A stretch of 64,000 bases of DNA from Polytrichum commune (taxonomy: Eukaryota > Streptophyta > Polytrichopsida > Polytrichales > Polytrichaceae): assembly GCA_950295325.1 (NCBI GenBank), contig OX485809.1, forward strand, positions 1,178,001-1,242,000. Direction: 5' to 3'. Each line of letters begins with the position of its first letter. The stretch's first letter is position 1. This document shows positions 10,492 to 21,978 of this stretch, one piece after another. A program made the translations under genes and the position numbers. The notes under the pieces were generated by a model. It did not search any database and had not been told where the DNA came from. It saw nothing but the letters and a program-made list of their open reading frames with translations.

Positions 10492-13400
10492 ATGAGCTTC
10501 CGAATGAGCTCGGCCCTCCTTCTCATCAAAAGCCTCTCTGCATTCCCTGCAGCTTCCTCCTCCTCTTCTCCTCTTGTTTCCAAGCGGGCTTGTGGTCAAA
10601 ACCCGAGGAGCAGAATCAAGGTTTTTGAATGGCAGCGTGAAGGATTCAGCGATTCTTCACCCCTTTGGCACCTCCAATCTGGTCAAGTTTGCTCGCCCGT
10701 TTTCAGCTTCGACATTGCTGGCATGGTAGATCTTCGCTTTTCTGAATTTTGCACACCTTCATTTGAGATGTGGTATATGGCAAGGATTGTAGGTAAGAAT
10801 TTGGTGCCAGAAGGATATGTGTTACGTTGAGAGTGGACTATACGCTCAAACATTACAGTAGACGCCATTCTAGGTTCAATTCTAGGTTGGCGAGTAAGGT
10901 GTGTGGGGCCTATGTGGTTACTCCTCTTAGTTGGACCACGTTCGTTCGAATGGTGTATGCTAAGGTTTGTAGGGAAGAATTTGGTGCCAAAAAGATATGT
11001 GTTGGGATGAGATCGGACTAGGTATGTGCTCAAAATATACTAGACACCATTCTAGGTTCAATTCTAGGAGTAAGGTTGTAATTCTTATGCGGCCACTCCT
11101 GTCAATTGGACACCTACAATTGAGTGGTGTATAAGGCAAGGATCGAAGTTAAGAATGGAAACCAAATAGACATGTGTTATGATGAGGATGAGATTGGACT
11201 GTGTGCTCGAAAATATAGTACCTAGACACCATTCTAGGTCAATTGTTAGGTTCCATTCTAGGTTCACAATGAAGGCAATGTGGGCTGTATGCGGTCACTC
11301 TTCTTGATTGGGCACCTACATGCGAGTGGTGTATGGCTTGTAGGTAAGAATTTGTTGCCAAAAAGATATGTGTTAGAATGAGATCAAACTATGTGCTCAA
11401 AATATACTAGACACCATTCTAGGTTAGGTTCAATTCTGGGTTCACAAGTAAGGTATCTGGGCCTTATGTGGTCACAACTGGACACCTGCAATTGAGTGGT
11501 GTATGTTAAGGATTGAATGTTGGTAAGAATGAAAACCAAAAAGACATGTGTTGCTCAAAATATATCAGATACCATTCTGGGTTCAATTGTTAGTTTCAAT
11601 TCTAGGTTTACAAGTAAAGTATGTGGGCCTTATGTGGTCACTCGTCTTGATTGGACACCTACATTTGGGTGGCATATGGCAAGGTTTGCAGTTAACAATT
11701 TGGCACCAAAAAGACATGTTTTACTATGTGCTCAAAATACATTAGACACCATTCTAGGTTCAATTGTTAACATCACAATCTGGAGGGCCTATGTGACCAC
11801 TTGAAGAGAAAGATAATCTTCACCATGACCTTTTGTAGCTTTTGCATCTCCACTCTGATTCTGAAATTTGAAATGACATAACACTGTGTAATTTACAATT
11901 GCTAACTGGACAAGACCATTCCTGATTCGACTCGACGGTCAAAACTGTCATTGGAGTTGGACAGTAGGGCTGCATACATTAGGAGTAACTCTCTCTACAG
12001 CCTTGAAGGGAGTTTTGGAATGGATGGTTTGTGCTCCTCATGGCATCCGTTTTGGATTTGTTGGGAAAAAAGTTGTCTCTGGGTTAACCAGTGGGCGGAG
12101 CAATTTTGGCTGTGAATTTACTGAAATTTTGTTGGCTTTTTCCTGACCTAGGTATGGTGCTATTACAGTCACTACTTATGACAAACCTCTAACTTCATAT
12201 ATCATGAATACTGATTTCACATTGATCCACTTGCATCAACTACAACATTAAACCCATGCGTACCAAACATAAAGTTGCGATTCTGATCATTCTGAGTCTG
12301 TACTTTGTAGTTGCAAGACCTAAAAGGTTGAATTGTGAGTTGCATAGATGGTGAATCAATGATTAGCTGTATGTTGAGTTAGCATTGGGAAGATATCAAA
12401 CCCCAAAGGGTTGGTTACAACATTGACACAACAATAATTGCTTGCCTTTTCTTTTTTTGTTAATTCTTAAAAATGGGTTGGGTTGTGCAGGTCAAAGGTG
12501 GAGAGAGGATGGGTAGTGCAAGTGGATCTGGACATGCTGAAGATAAAGATGTGGGGAAGTCTATTGGGAAGGTTGAAGGTGAAAGAGACGATGTGGGTAA
12601 TGTGAAGGGTTTTGGGAAAACTATTGGGAAATCTGAAGAGGAAACTGTGGGGAAGTCAATTGGGAAGGTTGAAGCTGAAGGAAGCACTATGGGTAATGCG
12701 AAGGGTTTAGGTAAATCAGTTGGAAAATCTGAAGTAGAAAGTGTGGGAAAGTCAATTGGGAAGGTTGAAGCTGAAGGAAGCACTATGGGTAATGCGAAGG
12801 GTTTAGGTAAATCAGTTGGAAAATCTGAAGTAGAAAGTGTGGGAAAGTCAATTGGGAAGGTTGAAGCTGAAGGAGACGATGCGGGGAATGCGAGGGGTGT
12901 AGGTGAATCACATCACAAACCTCTAGATCCAAATATTATCAACATTGAATTCACTTTCAGTCAATCACATCAAATTACAACATTGAACCAATGCCTGCCA
13001 AACATAAGGTTGCAAGTTTGATGCTTTTTGTTTCTGTACTTCATAGTTGCAAGACATAAAAAGGTTGAATTTTGAATTCTGTAGATGTTGAAGGAATCTT
13101 TACCTACATGCTGAGTTAGCACCGGAAAGATATTGAAACCTGAAGGATCTTCATTATTATGCTGAAGCAAAATTTAACGCTCGCCACTTTGAGTTGCAGT
13201 TGGAAAATGTGAAGAGGAAGGTGTGGGAAAGTCTGTTGGGAAGGTTGAAGGTGAAAGAACCGATGCAGGTAATGTGAAGGGGTTAGGTAAATCACTTCAA
13301 ACCTCTAGATTCAAATATCATCAACACTGATTTCACATTGATTCAATTACATCAAACTACAACATTGAATCAATACCTACCAAACATTAGGTGGCAAAAT

Positions 13401-16400
13401 TGATGTTTCTTTTCTTCTGTACTGTATAATTGCAAGACCTAAAAAGGTTGAATCGTGAGTTGCGTAGATGTTGAATGAATTTTTAGCTACATGCTGAGTT
13501 ACAGGAAATATATCAAAATCCCAAAGGGTTTTAATTTAACCATTGACGTGACATTAAATGCATGTCACTTACATTTTGCGATGCAGTTGGAAAATCCGAA
13601 GAGGAAGGTGTGGGAAAGTCAATCGGGAAGGTTGAAGGCGAAGGAGAAAATGCGTTGAATCTGAAGGGATGTGGTAAAACAGTTGGGAAAACTGAAGATG
13701 AAGCTGTGGGGAAATGTGTTGGTAAGGTTGAAGGGAAAGGAGATCATGGCAGCACAATTAAGGGGCCTGGAAAAACAGTTGGGAAAACTGAAGAGGAAGC
13801 TGCAGGAAAGACAGTTATTGGAATTAAGGTTGAAGGTTTAGGACAAAATGCGGGTAAAGTGGAGGAGCTTGCGAGAACACATGGAAAAACTGTTGGCAAA
13901 ACTGGAGGTTTAATGTCAAAGAGCGAAGGTGTTGCTGCCTTGGAGAGTGGTCATCCTGGAAAAGTAGAAAAACAAGTGGGAGGGAAGATTGAGAATGAGA
14001 ATTCGGACAAGGTTTTGGAGAAGAAAAGTAAGAACTTTCTCTGTAAAATCTCACGAAGTTAAGAAGGACGGACATGTTTCCATTCAGTATCTTTGTCACT
14101 TTTTCTTTCTTACCCACGATAAAATATTCCCTCTTTAGACTCCAGAATTTGGCCAAGACAATTAGGTTATGTTGGTGTTACATCTAGGCTGGTCCTGGTA
14201 AATGTGATGCAGTCAACTTGTTCCCAAGGTGGGAGGTGCTATTAACTGTCACTTTAAGTGTTGAGTATAGCTACAATCATTAGATTGATAGATATGAAAT
14301 AAATCTTATTAGCAATTGAAAGGGGAGACCAATGCACCATTCTATGCCCTATTTGAGATTGTATGCAAAAGCTATAAGGGTTCAAACTCGTGATGTTTTT
14401 GGGTAATCTACCAATATGTACTTATTGTGTGAGATTTTAGGGTGTTGGTTTTGAGTGGGATAATGGTTTTAGCATGCTCTACCTTAGTCAATACACATGG
14501 CAGATGCTTGGGGGTTTCTGTAAGAGCAATTGTATTTTGAAACTCTGTTGCTTACTGTTTTCTCGTCGAATCACAAACTGAGACAACACCAAAAAAATTG
14601 TAGGTACAGCCGTCACACAATTAGTAAAATGATTTATTACATTTTGGTTTGTGTGTGTGTGTGAAGATTCCGTGGAGTATGTGATTGCTGTTGCTGGCAA
14701 ATCAGCTGTCGAGAAAGAGTTTGCTGAATCTCTTACAAAGGACAGTGACCAAACATTCAAGCTTCCTGAAGGCGCAACTTTAGTGGTCTATCAGCAGACA
14801 CAAAAAAATAAAGAGGATGAGTTTCGAGCAAATGTCTTTATGGACCAGCTTCCTACTCTTCAATTTGGAAGGCTCCTGTTTTATGCCCACCAACTGCCTT
14901 CTACACATACTCTGCTTTCTCAGTGAGTTGGGTCTTGTATTGTTGAACTGTTTTGTAGTGTCTTCTCCTATGTTGTCAGTTGTCTCAAATTTGGATTGTT
15001 GTTGCATCTGTATTAGAGCTAATTGCGAAGTCTCTGGAAAACTCATTTTTGCTAGGGAGTTTTGGCCCACTTTTGAAAATCTATCGTTTTAGGAGTGCTT
15101 AAGGGGTATTAGAACCTCCAATTTGGGTGACATGAAGGAGAGGTGTGTTATTTTGGCCAAAAGATGGATATATAGTAATGAACTCCTTGTCAAAATTTCA
15201 AAACTTTCGAGAGCACCATTTTAGGTGCCTTCAAGTCTCCCATGAAATACATTTTTATATAGCTGTCTTTGGCCAAAGTCAAACGCCTCCCCTTCATTTC
15301 ACCCAAATTGGGGTTTCTGACACCACTTGAACACTCCTTAAACACTATAAAACTAAAAAAGTGAGGCAAAACTCCCTACCAGAACATGAGGTTTGAGAGA
15401 CTAAGGATAACTCTATTGTGACCCACTTGCTTACTTGATTATAAAGTGCAAGTTCTCTTGGCTGAAGTTCACATTATTGTTACTCTTGTCTATACCTACT
15501 ATGATACTGCTAGTTAGGCACTGATTTATTCTGTAATTGCTGTTGCCAGAAACTGTAAGACTCTCCCTGTGGGGGCATTGAGTGTGGCTGATGTTCAGTT
15601 TCAAGGGAAAGGTATTCCTGTACGCCTCTTTGATTGGACTATCTCCAGTTAAATCCAAACCTGAGAGTGCTAGTGATGAAAAACCCTGAGTCGAGCTTGA
15701 GTGATATTGACCAGACCTAATGTCAGATTAATAGTTTGCTTTTTGTCAAAGGGCTGTTCTTTTTGCCTGCAACAAAATTGTTGTGAACAAGTTTGTTGTC
15801 ATGCAGGCCGTGCTGGCAATGCCTGGGAGTCACCCAAAGGCTGCCTTATGTTTTCTTTCACACTTCAGATGGCAGATGGACGTGCAGTGCCGTTTGTGCA
15901 GTATGTTGTTTCGCTTGCAGTGATTGAGGGCATTGAGGATTTATGCAAAAAGAAGGTATGTGTCAATCACCTCAAAGAGCTAAGGGGAAACCTTCTGTTT
16001 CCTAAACCCTAAACCTTCTACTTCCTTTTAGTCAAATATTATGGACTTCCTTGACCTGCTTGTGATCATATTTTCTATCTCATAAATCTACCTTAATATT
16101 TTCTGCCACTGCATTCTTTCCAAATTCTTGGGAAGTTGTGAACAATTTATCAGTTAGGAAGTTGTGAGCAAAAAGTCGATTCATGGTTCTGCTTTCTTGA
16201 AGACTTCAGCTCACAATCCTACATTTCTGCAATCGAGATCTTTATCTGCAAGAGAGGGGTGTATACAATTTTATTTATTTCACAAAAAGTGAGTAGTATA
16301 AAATTATGGAATGTAGTGGGTCTTAGGGTTTAGGATTCAGTTGAGTCCTACCTAGTTCGTGAAATTTATTGCCATGGAGAGCATTGAGACCATTGAGAGC

Positions 16401-19400
16401 ATCAGAGGAATAAATAGATAATTTCTATTGAAATGGAATGATATAAACAGATTAGTTCACAATAAAGTTGAGCAATTAACACAGGGTGGTTTTTTTTTAT
16501 TGAATACAGAATCTGAAAGCACCAGAAGTAAAAATCAAGTGGCCTAATGACTTGTATGCTAAAGGCCTCAAGGTTGGAGGGGTGCTTTGCACATCAACCT
16601 ACAGTGCAAAGAAGTTCCACATTGTTGTTGGTATGTTGGACAAAAGAAGACTTTGTTGTTTGCCTTTGGTATCTGTACAAGCTTTGCTGCATGTTCATTG
16701 AGAATAATTTAATTTAAATTATTTTTTGGGTATGATTTCTGAGCAACAATTGATATCTGTAGCCAAGCTATTCCCTTTGTTGCAGACATGTGGGAGTATT
16801 TTAAAAAGTAGCTATGAGAAATACCAATAGGTGATAAGCAGGTTTGGCACTTTGGTGCCAAAATGCTATTTTTTTTGGGGTGATACATGGGAGTTTTTAG
16901 AGGTTCCGATATAGAAAAACCGATAAGTGGCATTTTTGCTCAAAGTTTGATTTAATTTGATACAGGAGTGGGGCTCAACGTGGGCAACAGGCAACCTACT
17001 ACCTGTTTAGATGCACTGCTGGAAGAAATAAATGAGCAGGCTCCTTGCTTGTCAAGAGACGAGTTGCTGGCGGTTGTAATGGGCAAGTTTGAGGAACTTT
17101 TTAACTTATTCTCCACTCAAGGTGAGCTCAAATGCATAATTCTTGCAACATCTTGGTTCTCTTCTTATACAGGGTCATGCTATTGCTTAAGTCCTCAGGA
17201 CTGGGTGTGTGTTTACACAGGATATGTGACGATTTGTACTACCCACAACAAGTGTTGAAATAATATTTAATTTGGTCTATGATGTTGATTCCAAACCTAT
17301 TTAGCACAACCTTTGAAAGGAGGAAAGGAAAATAAGTCATATGTGGCAACGGTGATTAGATATATGTGGTGTGCGTTTGAGTATTGGTCATTTGTAGGCT
17401 TAAATCTCCCTATAATTCATTTCACATATGTGTATGCTTTGGTTGGAAAATGCATATGATAAAATGGGCTACTTTAAGCGAGGGCCACAGTTGACATATT
17501 TAACTGAAAATATCAAGTAGAATTCTTAAACCCCTCTGTATGACACGTGGAGGCCCATAATGGGCCTATCGGACCTGTAAGGCTTAAGGGCTGTAGAGCT
17601 GAACATTGTGGACAGCATCTATTGTTTTGATTTAGAAAAGCAAGCCTGCAATTTGGTATGCAGGGACCCAATTAGAGCTCATTCTGCTTTCGTTTTGTGA
17701 TGCTTTTGTGTCTTGTGTAATTGCTATTTTCTTCACCTTTGTACCATTTTTGATCTCTATGTCACTATTGTTAGTTATACAACTGGCAATGCTCATTCAC
17801 AACTCACCTCGAAGTGGCAAATATTCAAATAGTTATTAAAGTGATCTTCTAATGCAACATGACTTTCTCTGGGGGAGTTGGTTGGTTTGCATGCAACACC
17901 TTCCATGTTTGTGAAGGTTTGAATGAAGAACATTCTAAATTGGTTCAAAGAGGGTCAAACTCATTTTAGGCATGCCAAATGGTGCTAAAATGAGTTTGGC
18001 CCTCAATGAACTGAAACAGGTTGCTCTCCATTCAAATTCAAACACCACCTCCAAGCATTTACTGCAAGTGGAAAATAATAATTGATATTGTATGCACATC
18101 AACCAATGGATAATAATAGGGGACCAACTCACAACAAAAGTCCCGTTGAATTGAAGGATGACTCCATTGTAGAACACTAATTTGTGACAAATCCCTGCAT
18201 TCACGACCTTGTGCAGGTTTTTATGCTTTGGAGACTAAGTACTATGAAAGGTGGCTGCACAGGTGTGTATAATATCATGCTTAGCCTTTCACCACAGTTC
18301 TTTGATAAGTAGAGAGTGTAAGCACATAGGTTGGTCTTAATATTACAGTATTGGTAGTTCAAATGTAAACTCATCTGGGGGCTGATATAGGGAGTGTGTA
18401 AGAGGGTTATATACACCCCTCAACTGTTATGTGGGAGTGACTAGAGAGAATTTATTCAAGTATTCATGCTTCATTACATAAGGCCGCTTTACTCTGGCCA
18501 TGCTAAAGGGACACTTTCCCATCCTATGTGGGCCCTTCTACACAATAAGTTCTAGTGAATCAAGGGTTGTGAGATTCTGAAGTGTCATGGTCTTGGTTTT
18601 GTGTTAGATCCACCTCTTTCAGGTGGACTCCACATAAAATCCGGGTAGACCATGAAATGTTATCCGTTGCATTCCATGTAGGAATTTGTGTAGTTTTTCC
18701 ATCCATTCAAACTTCCTTGTTCCCATAGGCTCTCAAGCTCTAGTTTAAAGCGAAGTGGGACTGTCTTGGCATTTTCCACCGATAAGAGAAAGGTGTTACA
18801 TTGACTCTATGATAACTACACCTGGTTATAACCCTTATTCAAAAGTGGCCCCTATAGATTCTTGCCTGAAGTGTTTGAATGAACATAATTTGATTATGAG
18901 AGCCTAGGTTTGGTGTTGGGGACACCTGTAATCAACATAGTTTATGCACATGTTGTCCAAAATCTACAAGCTAAGATGTGTTCAAATCCTTTTAAAAAGC
19001 ACCAATAAGACCCAACAAACATCAAGGCAGTCTAGTGATACAAAATTTGCTCAAAAGGATTAAACCACTCGGTTGTTAGGTTTGAATGTCATGAGCATTG
19101 CTCATCACTGAATTTGCAACTCTGACGTGTTCTTTATTGTTAACAGTGGGCAAACTGTGGTGCTCGAGGAAAAGGAGGAAGGCAGTGTTGAAGTATCGAA
19201 AATTCCTCTCAAAATTCAGGTGAGTTGACAGCCAATGTTCTTGAAGAATAAGTAGTAGTTGTATTTTGGTTGATGAGCTATGCATGAGGTTTTTGTGGTG
19301 AAGGCTGTACTGAAAAGTGACTCTTTGAAAATGCAGGGGTTAACACCTGCAGGCTATCTGCGAGCAGTTGATGATGATTCAGAAACCTATGAACTTCACC

Positions 19401-21069
19401 CAGATGGCAACAGGTACGAACCAACATTGGTCGGTTGTCAAGTTTCTATACTAATCATGATTATGAAATATGAAAATGATGGAAAATTCACTAATTTCAG
19501 GTTATAAATTTTGTTAGACAAACGTTTGTTTTAATTATATTAAGGCAACCCCGCTCATCCTGCATAGGCAATTGCATTTGCACTTTTACATGTGCAATGC
19601 AGGTACAGATGCAGGAGAGTGCCCCACTCATTCCTGCATCTGATAATTTCAGGCAAAAAGTTACAAAATGTGTAGGAGGCTCCCTGCATATCTCTCACTA
19701 TGCAGGGAGAACTATAAAGTTTATAGGTACATGATTTATGGTATTTATGGTATTTAGTGTCACATGCGTAATAGTGTCACTTATGCTAGGTTACACTAAC
19801 GATCAACAACTTTATCATTAGTGTCATCTCATGGCATTTGGCGTTTAAGTGAGCCATCTTGGCATGAGTATGTTCAATGTGTTATGAGGTGTATGCCTAT
19901 GTAACACAATGGTCTACAAGTTTACTAATAATGTACATGAATGACACCTGATATTAGCATAATCAAGAATATCTTCCTCTTGCATACTAAAATGTAACAC
20001 ATGACACTTGCCATTGTATGCTCAATAATATCTTCCCTTTTCTTACTAAAATGCAAGATTATCATCTCGAGTATCTCCATGTGCTACGCTAAATGTCATA
20101 ATGTAAATAACTTTTCACTTAAAGAAGTTATTAACGGTGATAAATGTTATCATATTGGCAATTCTTGGATGTGAGGCCTCTAGGTATCTAGTTTATGCCC
20201 TTCGCAAATAGTGTACATGATACTAAATACCATAAATGGTGTGTACTTAATGTTTTTCAATGTACTTCTCCTATGATATGAAGCATGCATTTAGTACAAA
20301 AATGGTTAGCAAATGTAAATCGAGGCCGTACTACACAACCACTTTCCTTATATTTTTTGGAGCTCATACTATCATATTTATCATTAAAGTGAAGAGTCTT
20401 GTGTTCATTAGATGGTCATATATGTCTTCCCCAAGTATGTTGACTATTGAGTCTAAAATGGTTATTATATTCTGAGCATGCAGTCCCATCTCTTTGTAAG
20501 GAAATTTCCTTTTTCAATCCATTTTTGGAGCCACACCAAAGTACACACCACTCAAGTATAGGTGTCTGATTAAAAGAAATAAGTGAATAGGCACGCCTAT
20601 GTAATTGCACATATCAGTGTACCTACTAGGTAGAATTAGAACTTGTTATACTTAATCAATGTAGTTACAAAAAAATAAAAAAATAAAATCATATAACATT
20701 ATCTGGAACAATATCTTGATAGAATGTAATGGAAGATGTCATAGGAAACACTATTTTGACACTTGAGATTGGACCTCTACTATTGACATTTGTGTCTCCA
20801 CAACTAAATGGTTATTAATAATTATAATTTGTTCAAAACCGCAAATGTAACAGACATCAATAATTGTCGGTTATCTACTTTCTTGAGGTCCGTGGACACC
20901 TTGAATTTATAAATGTGTGATAACTGGGTTGATAACCCATCAACACTGGTAGTTTGTTCTCTATGTGTCTTTCAAATGCACATAATCATGTAGAGTGACA
21001 TGTATTGTGGGCTGTGGATTTTCTTGCAGTTTCGACTTTCTGAAAGGACTTGTCAGAAAGAAGATGTGA
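10492..21069 (+). CDS. HCS1: Holocarboxylase synthetase / biotin-protein ligase with a repeat-rich N-terminal extension
   Basis: Joins biotin to the lysine of biotin carboxylases via biotinyl-AMP. Exons by hand: 10492-10725, 12491-12902, 13200-13286, 13587-14027, 14667-14922, 15550-15611, 15807-15955, 16510-16630, 16966-17121, 18217-18262, 19147-19219, 19337-19413, 21030-21069. All introns are GT-AG and phase is kept throughout, giving 717 aa; Arabidopsis HCS1 is about 370. Residues 1-78: Ser/Arg-rich, few acids, likely plastid/mitochondrial targeting. 79-391: Gly/Lys/Glu repeats. 392-717: plant HCS domain, with the biotin/ATP-loop segment GKGRAGNAWESPKG (about 496-509; usual form GRGR), IKWPNDLY (K557 catalytic type), KVGGVLCTST, VGVGLNV and the C-terminal cap ending FDFLKGLVRKKM. 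Methionines at 78 and about 85 could start a cytosolic form. It converges with the transporter gene, 909 bp between stops. Identity is certain; exon 1 and extension boundaries are inferred. Confidence 0.93.
10740..11805 (+). repeat. Six-unit tandem repeat, about 180 bp, in HCS1 intron 1
   Basis: The landmark GACACCATTCTAGG (with small changes) recurs at 10861, 11043, 11225, 11410, 11568 and 11745, so the spacing is 182, 182, 185, 158 and 177 bp. Each unit also contains GAGTGGTGTATG, GGTAAGAATTTGGTGCCAAAAAG, ATGTGTT, GTGCTCAAAATAT and a GGGCCTATGTGGTCACTC block. The same blocks occur once in each dispersed R1 repeat, so the array looks like a locally amplified R1 interior. The short open frames here are intronic noise. 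Confidence 0.85.
12184..13586 (+). repeat. Tandem duplication of intron-plus-exon units in HCS1
   Basis: The 3' part of intron 1 (12184-12490), intron 2 (12903-13199) and intron 3 (13287-13586) are recognisably the same sequence. Shared blocks in order: AAACCTCTA, ACAACATTGAA or ACAACATTAAA, CCAAACAT, CTGTACT, TTGCAAGAC, AAAAGGTTGAAT, GTAGATG, ATGCTGAGTTA, then the acceptor. Exons 3 and 4 begin with the same sequence, coding VGK-C/S-EEEGVGKS. The locus therefore expanded by copying a roughly 385-bp exon-intron unit. Confidence 0.85.
12551..12902 (+). repeat. 96-bp coding tandem repeats in HCS1 exon 2
   Basis: Four in-frame units begin at 12551, 12647, 12743 and 12839, each GTGGG(G/A)AAGTC(A/T)ATTGGG. 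The first three are complete at 96 bp = 32 aa; the fourth is cut by the donor at 12902. Units 2 and 3 appear identical at DNA level, so this duplication is recent or being homogenised. Each 32-aa unit carries two GK-S/T-I/V-GK motifs separated by an acidic linker (VEAEG, SEVES). Confidence 0.92.
17866..18165. mobile_element. MITE, family G, copy 1 (HCS1 intron 9)
   Basis: Begins GGGGGAGTTGGTTGG and ends GAAGGATGACTCC. It contains TTGCATGCAACACCTTCCATG, an internal palindrome (AAACTCATTTTAGGCATGCC ... TGCTAAAATGAGTTTGG) and CACCACCTCCAAGCAT. Copy 2 at 23235-23572 and an inverted copy at 22440-22660 lie in introns of the neighbouring transporter gene. Non-coding. Confidence 0.65.
19733..20242. 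mobile_element. MITE-like element with TTTAGTGTCA ends (HCS1 intron 12)
   Basis: About 510 bp, ending in inverted TTTATGGTATTTAGTGTCA / TGATACTAAATACCATAAA. Its interior matches the degenerate inverted copy at 578-1870. Terminal bases are shared with families E and F, which suggests one extended family. Confidence 0.65.
20277..20625. repeat. R1 dispersed repeat, inverted (HCS1 intron 12)
   Basis: Shows R1 landmarks in reverse: GTTGACTATTGAGTCTAAAATGG, GCATGCAGTCCCATCTCTTT, CACCACTCAAGTATAGGTGT and AAGTGAATAGGCACGCC. Comparable copies are at 31900-32240 and 52770-52985. Confidence 0.65.
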
Positions 21070-21978
21070 GCTGTTGATGGTGCTCTTTGCAAATCACAAA
21101 TTTAGTCCCCATGAACCTCTAACTTCAGCCTGTGAGATATGTAAGATTCTTGTCATGAATGTTTGACAGTAAATATATACATACATGAGATTTGAAAGTT
21201 TCATTGGATTTTGAGGAGCTCATACACCTTTATGTTGATTTTTATGTATATCTATTCATCTATCTTGCAGTTTGTATGTTGGACTGGTATATAGGTGAAA
21301 GTATAGTATCAACACACAATGTCAATTATAGTATCTAATAACAAAGAACTCACCTGATCGTATCCAAAGATGACAAAACTTTGGTATACATGAACCACCT
21401 GGGTCAATATTATCCTAATACCATATTGATATTAAGGTAGTTTCACCTAGGTATGAAGGTTCATGCATGCTTTACATACTGAAATGGTGTCAAAAGCAAA
21501 AATATCCTCAAATACTTGTATACTGCTAGTATTGAAGAAATGTAAAGTAGCATTAATCAAAGGATCTTAAGGTATGTGGGCTGCATGTGGCCACTCTTCT
21601 TAGTTGGACACCTATATTTGAGTGGTTTATGTTATGGTTTGTTGTAAAAAATGGACACCAAAAAGACAAGTGTTATAAGGTGGACATGCATTTATAAATG
21701 ATGAGGTTGTACAAAACAAAGTGCATGCAGTCTCAATCCCAGGACCCTAATATGAATTACATTATCAAAACCTGCAATTACAGAACCATCTCTTTGTCTG
21801 ATCGGTTGGCACATCAGAATCTGCCCAATATACACTAGTGTACAAAATCATTGTTGGGGATGTAGCTTCATGTAATCTAATTGTTGATGGTTTTCCCTTT
21901 CAAACGTGATGCAAGTCTGGGATTCATGTAAACACACCTCTGTGATTTGTTATTTTTGTCTGTAATGCACCTTTCTCT
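21070..21978. other. Convergent intergenic region
   Basis: Holds the 3' ends of the ligase (plus) and transporter (minus). AT-rich with several TAAATATATA-type sequences that could serve polyadenylation. A short R1 fragment lies at 21570-21680 (GGACACCTATATTTGAGTGG, GGACACCAAAAAGACAAGTG). No gene seen. Confidence 0.6.

Noticed and set aside
10861..11745. CRISPR-like array
   Set aside because: Units are about 180 bp without unique spacers and lie in an intron of a plant nuclear gene.
12460..12783. Minus-strand Pro/Ser/Phe-rich open frame opposite HCS1 exon 2
   Set aside because: It is the antisense reading of the 96-bp repeats; the plus frame fits splice sites and phase.
12551..14027. GKS/GKT tripeptides in the HCS1 extension as Walker A (P-loop) motifs
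   Set aside because: The G-x4-GK[S/T] spacing is not met in the units (the residue five before GK is Leu or Phe) and there is no beta-strand context; they are repeat cores.
12473..14062. A separate gene encoding only the GKS repeat protein
   Set aside because: Acceptor and donor sites join the repeat exons to the targeting exon and the ligase exons in phase, so one gene is simpler; transcripts could reopen this.
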